This document shows, one piece after another, positions 1 through 8,019 of a stretch of DNA of 64,000 nt. The first letter of the stretch is position 1, and every line of letters begins with the position of its first letter. Origin of the DNA: Verrucomicrobia bacterium SCGC AAA164-M04 (lineage in GTDB: Bacteria; Verrucomicrobiota; Verrucomicrobiae; Verrucomicrobiales; Akkermansiaceae); contig KB912069.1 of NCBI GenBank assembly GCA_000383735.1, positions 38,051 to 102,050 on the forward strand, given 5' to 3'. A program made the translations under genes and the position numbers. The notes below the pieces were generated by a model. That model was given only the letters and a program-made list of their open reading frames with translations, had not been told where the DNA came from and did no database searches.

Positions 1-432
1 CGGGACATAGCGAGAGGCTACTTCGCGGAATTGCCCCATCACTTCCTCCGGCAATTCATAAGAACGATCTCCCACCACTCTCCCCATCAACTTAGTAAAA
101 AGCTTTTCACTGAGAGGACTATTTTGGATCTGCGAAAAGAGAGGCTCAAAAAATGCAGTGATAAGCTCGGTGACCGTCACCACCCCAAGCCCCTCAAGTT
201 CTTCGATTCTTCTGAGGCGCTCATCATTTACCGGCTTAGCCATACGAGCCACCACAGCGTCGATCAATCCCTCGCGCGATCCGAAGTGATACTTGACCGA
301 AGCCACGTTAGCTCGTGCAAGTGTGGTTATCTCCCGGACCGAAACCACTTCGAAACCTTTTTCAGCAAACAAAGTGGCAGCTGCTTCCATCAGAGCAACC
401 CGTGTCCCACATTTACCTTCAATTTTCGCCAT
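1..432 (-). CDS. TetR/AcrR family transcriptional regulator (3' end cut by window edge)
   Basis: The reading frame starts at an ATG at 432 and stays open for 144 codons to the window edge, so the C-terminus is missing. The N-terminal ~50 residues form a TetR helix-turn-helix: an A-LFAEKGFE helix, then VREIT-LA-ANVASVKYHFGSREGL, which carries the typical YHF recognition-helix end. Members of this family bind palindromic operators as dimers and release DNA when the C-terminal domain binds a ligand. Two near-perfect palindromes lie directly upstream (437-487), so autoregulation is likely. It is divergent from the methyltransferase gene at 583. The ligand and the regulated genes cannot be told from this fragment. 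Confidence 0.9.
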   Translation of the reverse strand, partial: MAKIEGKCGTRVALMEAAATLFAEKGFEVVSVREITTLARANVASVKYHFGSREGLIDAVVARMAKPVNDERLRRIEELEGLGVVTVTELITAFFEPLFSQIQNSPLSEKLFTKLMGRVVGDRSYELPEEVMGQFREVASRYVP

Positions 433-436
433 CGAT

Positions 437-487
437 TTTAAACAACTGTTTAAATCAATTTCGAGAATTTTCAAACGATTGTTTAAA
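437..487. promoter_or_regulatory. Twin palindromic operators, likely TetR binding sites
   Basis: Two 18-bp imperfect palindromes occupy 437-454 and 470-487. Both share the core AAAC-N4-GTTT flanked by TT and AA. Their starts are 33 bp apart, about three helical turns, so two dimers would sit on the same face of the DNA. They lie 5 bp upstream of the TetR-type start codon. This is typical of TetR autoregulation. Assigning the sites to this regulator is inference from position and symmetry. Confidence 0.7.
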
Positions 488-582
488 CTATTTTTTCTCT
501 TTGGTGTGTCGGAGGAACCGAAATCTCCAAATTTGCTCGAAGCAAGACTTCCTTTCGGCCTGATGGAAAGAGAGACTCAGTC

Positions 583-1410
583 GTGCTTGAACTCCACCAT
601 GAAGACTGTCTCGCAGGCATGAAACAACTATCGTCCGAATGCGTGGATCTTGTCGTCACCTCTCCTCCCTACAATTTAGGAATCAACTACAGAACCTACC
701 AAGACAAATTGGAATTAAATGAATTCATTGATTGGTGTCAGGATTGGGCTTCGGAGATTCATCGCGTCATGAAAGATGAAGCCTCGTTTTTTCTAAATTT
801 AGGGGCCGCGCCAAAAGATCCACTTCTCCCGCACCAACTCATCCTCGCCCTCACCCGAAAAGAGCCAAATTTCATCCTCCAAAATACCTTCCATTGGATC
901 AAGTCGATCAGTGTTGACACCCGAAAAGGAGAAACTATTTCCGCCGGCCACTTCAAGCCCATCAACTCAAAGCGTTTTGTAAACGACTGCCACGAATATG
1001 TTTTTCACCTCACCAAAACCGGTGGGGTCCCACTCGAAAGGCGGGCCGCTGGAGTAGAATATGCTGACAAGTCGAACATCGCTCGATGGAGTCATACCGG
1101 CGGCAAAGATAAACGCTGTCGAGGCAACAACTGGTTCATTCCATACGATACGATTCAATCACGTAGCAAAGAACGCCCCCACCCGGCGACCTTCCCTGTC
1201 GCCCTTGTCGAACAATGCATTCGTATTCATGGCCTCAGAAGAACAAAACATCTACTTGACCCATTCACCGGAATTGGGACATCTGCTTTAGCCGCCCAAA
1301 GAATGAAAATCGAAAAGTTTACTGGCTTTGATATCGACGGTGAATACCTGAAAACCGCTCGCGAAAGACTCGATATTGACGCCTCCGATAGTTCACAACA
1401 CTTTCTCTAA
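583..1410 (+). CDS. DNA methyltransferase, SPPY type (N4-cytosine or N6-adenine), orphan
   Basis: A 275-residue protein with the catalytic motif TSPPYN at residues 26-31 and the AdoMet-binding motif DPFTGIGTS from residue 226. Catalytic motif before the AdoMet motif is the beta-class order. It would transfer a methyl group to the exocyclic amino group of adenine or cytosine; the S-P-P-Y version occurs in both types. The start is a GTG at 583. No restriction endonuclease or specificity gene is visible nearby, so it looks like a solitary methyltransferase with an epigenetic or protective role. A divergent TetR gene and the Hsp33-like gene (5 bp downstream) flank it. Confidence 0.9.
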   Translation: MLELHHEDCLAGMKQLSSECVDLVVTSPPYNLGINYRTYQDKLELNEFIDWCQDWASEIHRVMKDEASFFLNLGAAPKDPLLPHQLILALTRKEPNFILQNTFHWIKSISVDTRKGETISAGHFKPINSKRFVNDCHEYVFHLTKTGGVPLERRAAGVEYADKSNIARWSHTGGKDKRCRGNNWFIPYDTIQSRSKERPHPATFPVALVEQCIRIHGLRRTKHLLDPFTGIGTSALAAQRMKIEKFTGFDIDGEYLKTARERLDIDASDSSQHFL

Positions 1411-1415
1411 AACTG

Positions 1416-2219
1416 ATGCAAGAGCCCGTCCCCGAACCAGTCCAAGAATTCACTAAAGTGGAATCTATCTTCGTCCGCCATCGCAACTGCCTGATGATCC
1501 GCGCCGAATTCTCCCCCATCTTCACAGACTATTACCTCCACCTCATGGACATCGAGGAACGCCATCCAGAAAATCTCGACACCACTCTTAAAGACCTCCT
1601 CGCAGTCCTCACCCTCCACCTCACCGCCAGACCGTGGGCCGAGACCATTGCATGGACCGCTAATATCCGAGCTCCCCGCGTTAACTTCTTCGCGACCGGG
1701 TCCTCGGTTCACGAATATATCACTGGCCGTCTCTTCACCGAAGACGTCCGAGAACCTGATCGTAATTTTCTCTACTCCCAAACAACCACTCAAGAAAAAG
1801 AGCCACGCACCTCCACCATAGAAGTCGAAACATCTGATCCGCTTGAGTGGCTACGGCACTTTTACGACCAGTCCGAACAAAGACCTGGCCGCGCCTTCAA
1901 GCTCCCAAATGATACTTATGTATTGATTGCAGCTCAACCTGACTTTGATCAGGAATGGTTCGAGGGCCTGAATATCGAGCAAGTTGCTAAAATTACTGAC
2001 GACGAGGAAACCAAGGCCCTTGAAACACGACGATTTAAATTTGCGTGCGGATGCTCTCTTGAAAAAATCATCCGGACACTCAGCGCTTGGAAAGACAAAC
2101 CCGATGAGCTTTTTGGTGATGAGCCCAAGCTCGTCCTTCAATGCCCACGGTGTGCAAAAAAATACTTAATTAATCGAGATGATCTCGGCAACGAAACAGA
2201 GCAAAAGGATCAAGATTAA
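1416..2219 (+). CDS. hslO: Divergent Hsp33-like redox-regulated chaperone
   Basis: 267 residues. The C-terminus carries the Hsp33 zinc-thiol switch: C211-G-C213 and C243-PR-C246 spaced about 30 residues apart. The middle has a DPLEWLRHFYDQSEQRP stretch that matches the Hsp33 FxQSEQ-P signature. In known Hsp33 these four cysteines bind zinc when reduced and form disulfides under oxidative stress, which turns on holdase activity. The N-terminal domain is much diverged and begins only 5 bp after the methyltransferase stop, so co-transcription is likely. The gene symbol is by family and the function is inferred from the intact cysteine set. Confidence 0.8.
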   Translation: MQEPVPEPVQEFTKVESIFVRHRNCLMIRAEFSPIFTDYYLHLMDIEERHPENLDTTLKDLLAVLTLHLTARPWAETIAWTANIRAPRVNFFATGSSVHEYITGRLFTEDVREPDRNFLYSQTTTQEKEPRTSTIEVETSDPLEWLRHFYDQSEQRPGRAFKLPNDTYVLIAAQPDFDQEWFEGLNIEQVAKITDDEETKALETRRFKFACGCSLEKIIRTLSAWKDKPDELFGDEPKLVLQCPRCAKKYLINRDDLGNETEQKDQD

Positions 2220-2297
2220 GGTTATAGTTGAAAAAAACTTGACCAAACCCTCTCAGTCGCGAAGAAACGGCCACTGGCAGGTGACTCCTGCTTGACC

Positions 2298-2303
2298 TAT
2301 AAT
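2298..2303 (+). promoter_or_regulatory. Possible -10 element (TATAAT) for rpoD
   Basis: A perfect TATAAT lies at 2298-2303, about 45 bp before the ATG at 2348. Transcription would begin near 2310, downstream of the alternative GTG at 2306, which favours the ATG at 2348 as the true start of rpoD. No good -35 hexamer is seen at the expected distance, so the call is tentative. Confidence 0.35.
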
Positions 2304-2347
2304 AGGTGAGGTGTGTCCAAAACATCTCTACTTCCCAGCTCTCCATC

Positions 2348-4213
2348 ATGGCAAAAAAGAAAACAACCGCTAAGAAGGTAACGAAAAAGGCTTCAGCCAA
2401 GAAAGCCCCCGCCAAGAAAGCAGCCGCCAAGAAGGCTGCTAAGAAGGCTCCAGCCAAAAAGGCCGCTAAGAAAGCTCCAGCCAAAAAGGCCGCTAAGAAA
2501 GCTCCAGCCAAAAAGGCCGCTAAGAAGGCTCCAGCCAAAAAGGCCGCTAAGAAAGCTCCAGCTAAAAAAGAGGCGACCAAGAAGACTCCAGCCCTCGAGA
2601 CCAAAGCTAGCAAGAAGCCAAAAAACCGTATCGACACTCCTGAAATTCGGGAGAAAATCCGGGAACTCATTAAACTTGCTAAGGAACAAGAATATCTCAC
2701 TTACGACGATATTCACGAGATCCTGCCTAACAACCTTATTGAGGAGGAGGATATCAAGGCCATCCTTGAGAGGCTCCGTCAAATGGAGTTCGAGATCATC
2801 GACGCCTCCGAGGTTGACCGTTTCAAGGATAAGAAGAAAGGTGATCTTGATTCCGAAGAAGACACCAAAGATCAGAAACTCGACATCCTCGACGATCCCG
2901 TTCGGATGTATCTCAAGCAAATGGGTCAGGTCCCCCTGCTTACTCGTGAGCAAGAGGTCGAAATTTCCAAGCGAATCGAGGACGCTGAAATCGAGGTACA
3001 GAAATTCCTCCATCTTTTTGGCTTTACTGCCAGCGGATACCTCGCCCTCGCCGACAAACTTATGCGCGGCAAGGAACGCTTCGACCGAGTTATTCTCGAT
3101 AAGAAGATCGAAAGTCGTGAGCGCTATATGAAAGCCCTCCCAAAGCTTTGTGATCAGGTGCGAAGCACTCACGAAGAGACCACCGCAATCATCAAAAAAC
3201 TCTCGGCCAAAGCACCCCGAGGCAAGAAGAAGCTCGAGACCACCCTCTCGAAAAACCTTCAAACTATCGCCCGCCTGTACAGTCGGTTCTACTTCAAGCA
3301 GAAGGTCATCGAAGATTTCTGTGATGTGGTAGCCGAGTATCAGGAAAAGATTTGGAAATACTCCCGTAAGAAAAGTGCAGAGGCTGAGACCGCGATCAAG
3401 GAGCTCTCTCTAGAAGCCTGGCACAACGTCGAGCAATTTGAGGACACTAACAAGAGTCTCGGCCTTTGGATGCGTAAGGCGCTCAAAGCCAAGACCGAAA
3501 TGGTCGAAGCCAACCTTCGCCTCGTTATTTCGATCGCTAAAAAGTATACCAACCGTGGACTTTCTTTTCTCGATCTCATTCAGGAAGGCAATATGGGCCT
3601 CATGAAGGCGGTTGAGAAATTTGAGTATCGTCGAGGATACAAGTTTTCGACCTACGCGACCTGGTGGATCCGCCAGGCGATCACCCGCTCCATTGCCGAT
3701 CAGGCCAGGACCATCCGTATTCCGGTCCACATGATCGAGACCATCAACAAGCTAATGCGCGTGCAGAAACAGCTCGTTCAAGAATATGGTCGCGAACCAA
3801 CCCCAGACGAGATCGCCGAGGAAATTCATTTGCCCGTCGAGCGTGTCCGCGCCGTCCTCAAGATGGCCCAGCAGCCCATCTCGCTTCAAGCCCCCGTTGG
3901 TGATTCCGACGACACTTCCTTCGGCGACTTCATCGAAGATAAATCAGCCGAAAACCCCATGGAGGAGGCTGGTTTCGCTATGCTCAAGGACAAGATCATC
4001 GAAGTCCTCGACACTCTAACCGAGCGGGAGCGCGAGGTTCTCGAGCAGCGCTTCGGACTTAAAGATGGCTATTCCCGAACTCTTGAGGAAGTTGGCCGTC
4101 AGTTCCAAGTCACCCGTGAACGAATTCGGCAGATCGAGGCTAAAGCACTCCGAAAGATGCGTCACCCAACCCGTATTCGGAAGCTGGAAGGCTTCATCGA
4201 ATTACCCATGTAA
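2348..4213 (+). CDS. rpoD: Primary sigma factor RpoD with histone-like Lys/Ala N-terminal tail
   Basis: 621 residues from the ATG at 2348; an in-frame GTG at 2306 would add 14 residues. Residues 1-90 are a Lys/Ala/Pro tail built from [13 protein letters not shown] repeats, not part of the usual sigma-70 fold. A region 1.1-like segment ([19 protein letters not shown]) follows, then region 1.2 ([12 protein letters not shown], about 181), region 2 (about 383 onward, with [14 protein letters not shown] and [15 protein letters not shown]), region 3 and region 4 (557-621, with the [17 protein letters not shown] helix-turn-helix). It directs core RNA polymerase to housekeeping promoters. A strong terminator follows at 4223. 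The basic tail probably contacts nucleic acid, which is inference. Confidence 0.97.
   Translation: MAKKKTTAKKVTKKASAKKAPAKKAAAKKAAKKAPAKKAAKKAPAKKAAKKAPAKKAAKKAPAKKAAKKAPAKKEATKKTPALETKASKKPKNRIDTPEIREKIRELIKLAKEQEYLTYDDIHEILPNNLIEEEDIKAILERLRQMEFEIIDASEVDRFKDKKKGDLDSEEDTKDQKLDILDDPVRMYLKQMGQVPLLTREQEVEISKRIEDAEIEVQKFLHLFGFTASGYLALADKLMRGKERFDRVILDKKIESRERYMKALPKLCDQVRSTHEETTAIIKKLSAKAPRGKKKLETTLSKNLQTIARLYSRFYFKQKVIEDFCDVVAEYQEKIWKYSRKKSAEAETAIKELSLEAWHNVEQFEDTNKSLGLWMRKALKAKTEMVEANLRLVISIAKKYTNRGLSFLDLIQEGNMGLMKAVEKFEYRRGYKFSTYATWWIRQAITRSIADQARTIRIPVHMIETINKLMRVQKQLVQEYGREPTPDEIAEEIHLPVERVRAVLKMAQQPISLQAPVGDSDDTSFGDFIEDKSAENPMEEAGFAMLKDKIIEVLDTLTEREREVLEQRFGLKDGYSRTLEEVGRQFQVTRERIRQIEAKALRKMRHPTRIRKLEGFIELPM
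2447..2554 (+). repeat. 27-bp coding tandem repeat in the rpoD tail
   Basis: Four near-identical 27-bp units (2447-2473, 2474-2500, 2501-2527, 2528-2554) encode the nonapeptide APAKKAAKK, with a decayed fifth unit after. The units differ by single bases, so the array has probably changed length recently by slippage or unequal recombination while staying in frame. Confidence 0.9.
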
Positions 4214-4222
4214 ACAAATTTC

Positions 4223-4256
4223 AAAAAGCCCGCTGGTTTGAAACCGCGGGCTTTTT
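4223..4256 (+). terminator. Rho-independent terminator after rpoD
   Basis: A perfect 11-bp inverted repeat (AAAAAGCCCGC at 4223-4233, GCGGGCTTTTT at 4246-4256) with extra inner pairing and a T run. It begins 10 bp after the rpoD stop codon and ends 19 bp before the next start. Confidence 0.9.
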
Positions 4257-4274
4257 CGAAGTAACGATTTTCAA

Positions 4275-4661
4275 ATGCAGCACAACCAATTCGAGCACGC
4301 CGTTTCCTCAATTATCGAAAAAGAAAAGCGCTTTGAACCCGGAGCCTACTTTCTTGTCAGAGAGGCTCTCGATTTTACAGTCGACCGCCTTTCCAAGGCA
4401 TCCAACAACGAAAAACGTCACGTTAGCGGACATGAACTTCTCCTTGGGTTCCGCGACTACGTTCTACAGGAATACGGACCGATGGGCGCCACCGTCCTTG
4501 ATGACTGGGGCATCAAAAAATGCCATCATGTCGGGGAAATCGTATTTATCTTCATCGAGCACGGAGTTTTTGGAAAACAAGACTCCGACAAGCTTGATGA
4601 CTTTAGCGAGGCCTACGCTTTCGAGGAGGCTTTCAAATCCCCTTTCCTCGCAAAAGCATAG
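4275..4661 (+). CDS. Minf_1886-type conserved hypothetical protein
   Basis: 128 residues from an ATG at 4275, just after the rpoD terminator. The pattern EPGAYFLVREALDFTV, a GHELL-GFRDYVLQEYGPM block and a W-I-K-HHVGEIVF block match my memory of a small family (Minf_1886) found in Verrucomicrobiota and Planctomycetota, close to the usual ~125 residues. No catalytic motif is recognised and there is no signal peptide or membrane segment, so it is probably cytoplasmic. The family name is from recall and was not checked by search; the molecular role is unknown. Confidence 0.7.
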   Translation: MQHNQFEHAVSSIIEKEKRFEPGAYFLVREALDFTVDRLSKASNNEKRHVSGHELLLGFRDYVLQEYGPMGATVLDDWGIKKCHHVGEIVFIFIEHGVFGKQDSDKLDDFSEAYAFEEAFKSPFLAKA

Positions 4662-5001
4662 CCCATTTACCCCCACCGTAATGAGTGCTCTGGAAACCGT
4701 CTCTCCTCTTTTCAGCCCCGCCAAAGCCACTTCATCGTTCCAGGAATTTCCCCCCCGCTGCCTTTGATCCGTGGAAACACTTTCCGTAATTGAACGGATA
4801 GTTTCAGCAGAGTATTTTAACGCTGGCGCCATCTTTTTTAAACAAGCGGAACGATTCCCATCCTTATTATCGAGATCGTTTTCGCCTGCGAGAAGATAAT
4901 CGCGAGTTGGCCTTTTCCCGGAGCTGAGCTGGAGAGTAAAGAAAGGAACTCACGATTAGACTTCCAAACTCCACCCCTGCTTGATCTTCTCCGAAATAGC
5001 T
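4662..5001. other. Intergenic region without a supported gene
   Basis: These 340 bp between the Minf_1886-type gene and the prenyltransferase gene contain short open frames on both strands but none with a plausible start or protein pattern. A C7 run lies at about 4750-4756. I see no clear terminator, RNA gene or repeat here. Confidence 0.5.
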
Positions 5002-5916
5002 ATGACCCGCCAAAAAGTCATCGACCTGCTCGCCATGAGCCGATTCGCCAACCTCCCCACCGTTTGGTCAAATGGCCTTCTCGGAGTTCTCATCGGTTGG
5101 ACCGTCTTCCGCGACCAAGCCCACCTTTGTCCAATCTGCCTCACCCTCCTCGGTATCTCTCTTTCTTTTCTCTACCTTGGCGGATGCTTCCTTAACGATT
5201 GGCACGATCTCGATTTTGATACTAAGACCCGCCCAGATCGCCCAATCCCTTCCGGACGTTGGCCTCGCCAAACCATTCTTTCACTCTCCATCATCCTCAT
5301 GGGTGGAGGACTCGTTCTTATCGCGTTTGTCAGCCCGCCCGCCGGACTGTTCGCCCTTGGTATATTAATTTGCATTCTCGCTTACACCAAGTGGCACAAA
5401 ATTAGTCCTGCGAGTTTCTTCTTCATGGCGGGAGCACGCGCCCTCATTTATCCAACTGCCGCCTTTTCCCTTCTTTCCTGGAATCAATTCACTCAATCAG
5501 GAGACCAAATCACCGCCCCCCTAATTCTTCTCGGGGTCGGCCTCGGAGGATACATTCTCGGAATTTCCCTCACCGCTCGAGCAGAAACCTCCAAGGATCC
5601 CATCAGCGACGCGCGTAAGACATTCCCTATTCTCTGTCTTTGCGCTCCCATCTTCTTTTTCTCAGCTCCCCTCCTCCTTACCAATAATAGCAATGCTATT
5701 CCCCCGCTCGTCCTCTTCATCGCAGTGGTCGCCTTCATCGTCAGACGCCTTCGCGCCCACCATGACGTCGGTGCCTTTGTCTCCCGAACCCTTGCAGCCA
5801 TTCCGCTTGTGGACTATCTTTTCATCTTCGTCCTGACCCCTCCCGCTTTTTGGGTCATCTGCCCGCTCCTCGCTCTCGCCGCCCTTGGACTTCAAAAAAT
5901 CGCCCCTGCCACTTAA
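5002..5916 (+). CDS. UbiA-family prenyltransferase
   Basis: 304 residues from the ATG at 5002; an upstream in-frame TTG at 4981 would add 7. The Asp-rich motif NDWHDLDFDTKTRPDRPIPSG is the prenyl-diphosphate/Mg site of UbiA enzymes (ND-x-x-D-x-x-x-D then RP-RP-P-G). The rest is about eight hydrophobic membrane spans. UbiA enzymes attach isoprenoid chains to aromatic or other acceptors in the inner membrane; the acceptor is not evident. The second Asp-rich motif of quinone-forming members is weak (ARAETSKDPISDARK), so the substrate may differ. Its TAA stop is directly followed by the tsaD ATG, so the two are probably co-transcribed. Confidence 0.85.
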   Translation: MTRQKVIDLLAMSRFANLPTVWSNGLLGVLIGWTVFRDQAHLCPICLTLLGISLSFLYLGGCFLNDWHDLDFDTKTRPDRPIPSGRWPRQTILSLSIILMGGGLVLIAFVSPPAGLFALGILICILAYTKWHKISPASFFFMAGARALIYPTAAFSLLSWNQFTQSGDQITAPLILLGVGLGGYILGISLTARAETSKDPISDARKTFPILCLCAPIFFFSAPLLLTNNSNAIPPLVLFIAVVAFIVRRLRAHHDVGAFVSRTLAAIPLVDYLFIFVLTPPAFWVICPLLALAALGLQKIAPAT

Positions 5917-6924
5917 ATGATACTCGCCATCGAATCCTCCTGCGACGAGACCGCGGTTGCTATCATCCGGCGGGAAGGCCAGAGGGCTGAGCTCCTTACC
6001 TCACTGATCTCATCACAAATCGAAATCCACCGCCAATACGGAGGCGTTGTCCCAGAAGTAGCCTGCCGTAATCATGCCCAACGAATTCGCCCTCTAGTCC
6101 AACAAGCTCTCGATGATGCCGGAGTCCGTCTCGATGACATCACCGCTTTCGCTGCCACTCGCGGTCCCGGACTTGCCTCATCCCTTCTCGTCGGCCTCGC
6201 TTATGCAAAGGGCCTCGCGGCCGCTTCGGCCAAACCCTTTTTCGGGATTAATCACATGGAAGGCCATCTTCTCTCGCCTTTCCTCGAAGAAGGCACAATC
6301 CCGCCCCACCTCAGCCTCATCGTCTCAGGGGGACATACCATGCTCATTTCAGTCCAAGCACACGGACAATATCAACTCATCGGCCGCACCATCGATGATG
6401 CCAGTGGCGAAGCCTTCGACAAGGTCGGCCGCATGCTCAAGCTCCCCTACCCCGGCGGCCCCGAAATCGAAAAACACGCCCGCGGGGGAAACCCAAAATC
6501 CTTCATCTTTCCCCGTGCACATCTTAAAGACGCTCCCTTTGACTTCTCTTTTTCTGGCCTTAAAACTGCTGTTCTCTACCAACTTCAAAAGCTCGACGAC
6601 CCCCAAGCTCACCTCGCTGATCTCTGCGCATCCTTTCAGGATGCCGTCATTGATGCCCTCGTCAAAAAAACGATTAAAGCTGCTCGTCAAACAGACCACA
6701 CCTTAATTGCCATTTCCGGCGGCGTTGCCTGTAACCGAACTTTGCAAGAAGCCCTTACCCTTGCGGCACAAAACGCCGGCATGAAAGTCCAGCCCACTCC
6801 ACCAGCGCTAACCACCGATAACGCAGGTATGATTGCCCTCGCCGCCCTTCTCGCTTCCGAAAACCACCCCAGCGACTCTCTAGAAATCGGCATTGACCCT
6901 AATCTCGCGCTCGCCACCCCGTAG
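5917..6924 (+). CDS. tsaD: tRNA N6-adenosine threonylcarbamoyltransferase TsaD
   Basis: 335 residues, normal for the family. It starts ILAIESSCDETAVAI, the ASKHA nucleotide-binding signature of Kae1/TsaD, and carries the metal-binding pair H113-MEG-H117 plus SGGHT and SGGVACN motifs. It transfers the threonylcarbamoyl group from threonylcarbamoyl-AMP to A37 of ANN-decoding tRNAs, together with TsaB and TsaE. The partner that makes the intermediate, Sua5, is encoded in the same window at 23469. The ATG abuts the prenyltransferase stop codon. Confidence 0.97.
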   Translation: MILAIESSCDETAVAIIRREGQRAELLTSLISSQIEIHRQYGGVVPEVACRNHAQRIRPLVQQALDDAGVRLDDITAFAATRGPGLASSLLVGLAYAKGLAAASAKPFFGINHMEGHLLSPFLEEGTIPPHLSLIVSGGHTMLISVQAHGQYQLIGRTIDDASGEAFDKVGRMLKLPYPGGPEIEKHARGGNPKSFIFPRAHLKDAPFDFSFSGLKTAVLYQLQKLDDPQAHLADLCASFQDAVIDALVKKTIKAARQTDHTLIAISGGVACNRTLQEALTLAAQNAGMKVQPTPPALTTDNAGMIALAALLASENHPSDSLEIGIDPNLALATP

Positions 6925-6973
6925 CTTTACTGCCCCGCTTGACCTTGTTGAGGGAGGTTTTAAAGGAGAATAG

Positions 6974-7546
6974 CTACTTCGCCCAAGCCGCATGGATGTG
7001 GGTCGAATGGCCACGGTCTCCTGGACCGAGGGTTTCAGTCGCACCGAGTTCTCGGCAACGCTTCAGAAACCCTCGCCAATAGCGATTTCCGTAACTCACT
7101 CGCTGGCCATTGATTGTGTCAACATCAAAAGCGAGTCCATCGTAATGACGTGAGTTCCTGCTATGACTCCCCCCTGCTATGGCAATTACCCGAAAGGTAT
7201 ACCCCCGGCTTGCAAGGTCACAGATAGCCCAAAGCATCCTGTGATCCAGTCCCACGTAGCCACCCGGAGCAGTGCCGTAAGAACTCCGCTTAACAGCATA
7301 ACCGGCAGCAGCATGGTTAAGGTTATCTAGGGCAGACGCGCCATCATAACGACCACTGACCTGACGAGGAAGCCAACTAATCCTATTACAATTCTTCAAC
7401 CATTGCGCTGCCTTAGGGGTAGGGTTACTAACATAAAATGTGGGGGGCGTAAGAGTGCAACTCGAGAACCCCAAACCAAAGCAGACTGCTACCGCGATCA
7501 CGGGAAGAAAAAGGATGAGACGCTTCACTTCTCTTAAGATGCCCAT
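6974..7546 (-). CDS. Lipoprotein with M15-type peptidase motifs
   Basis: 190 residues. The N-terminus is a hydrophobic signal ending in a lipobox-like FSSC near residue 30. The C-terminal half has SRHYDGLAFDVD followed by GHSTHIHAAW, the H-x6-D and H-x-H pattern of zinc-dependent M15/D-Ala-D-Ala carboxypeptidase-like folds. It would act on peptidoglycan peptides at the cell envelope. It is convergent with tsaD. Assignment to a specific M15 subfamily is not secure, and a structural non-enzymatic role is possible. Confidence 0.7.
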   Translation of the reverse strand: MGILREVKRLILFLPVIAVAVCFGLGFSSCTLTPPTFYVSNPTPKAAQWLKNCNRISWLPRQVSGRYDGASALDNLNHAAAGYAVKRSSYGTAPGGYVGLDHRMLWAICDLASRGYTFRVIAIAGGSHSRNSRHYDGLAFDVDTINGQRVSYGNRYWRGFLKRCRELGATETLGPGDRGHSTHIHAAWAK

Positions 7547-7620
7547 TTTGCCACCAATGGCAATGCCATGATCCCTCTCTTGTTTTCCAGAGAGCTCAGG
7601 GCTATACCTCCTTCGTAATC

Positions 7621-8019
7621 ATGCGCCTGCGGAGAGTTCTCGCCCAAATCAAGCGTCTCGTCCTCCGAGACCCGCTTGAGCGGCGTCATGAAAAAACAGC
7701 CCAAGCGCTCTCACAAGTCTTTGCATCCTTTATTAATCAAGATGGTCGCGCGTCGCGACGGGAGCTTGAGATCGTTTATGACTTTGTGCGTAATGTTTTC
7801 CCGGATATCGACCATGGGATTCTTGGGAAATCGCTAGAGTCTGCAGTTGCTTTGCCCCAGCCGATTGATGAAGCAATAAAACACCTCAAGAAAAACCTAA
7901 ATCCGGAACACAGGATCCCCTTAGCCCTCCAGCTCTATTCAGTCATCAGGGCAGGCGGGGACGCCCCCCGCGGAAAAAGAAAAATTCTCCGAAGTTATGC
8001 AAGCTGTCGGGAATGGTAA
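7621..8019 (+). CDS. TerB-like domain, N-terminal part of a frameshifted ABC transporter gene
   Basis: 132 residues as read. Residues ~20-112 form a TerB-type helical domain (ALSQVFASFINQDGRAS-ELE, NVFPDID, PLALQLYSVIRAGG). The frame then runs off into a meaningless basic tail. In the +1 frame the sequence continues sensibly as AEKEKFSEVMQAVGNG into the 1020-residue transporter. The switch falls on a C6 run at 7964-7969; one C fewer gives a single 1145-residue protein. The transporter ORF has no Shine-Dalgarno site before its ATG at 7997, which supports one original gene. Confidence 0.7.
   Translation: MRLRRVLAQIKRLVLRDPLERRHEKTAQALSQVFASFINQDGRASRRELEIVYDFVRNVFPDIDHGILGKSLESAVALPQPIDEAIKHLKKNLNPEHRIPLALQLYSVIRAGGDAPRGKRKILRSYASCREW

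Noticed and set aside
2447..2554. Possible CRISPR array
   Set aside because: The 27-bp units are directly adjacent without spacers and code in frame for the rpoD tail. No cas genes are present.
2170..3262. Long minus-strand open frames rich in Phe/Leu/Ala opposite rpoD
   Set aside because: They are the antisense of the Lys/Ala repeat and of sigma-70 coding sequence; codon periodicity and family similarity belong to the plus strand.
4464..4832. 122-codon minus-strand frame overlapping the Minf_1886-type gene
   Set aside because: Most of it is antisense to a conserved-looking gene, there is no ribosome-binding site, and no protein pattern is recognised.
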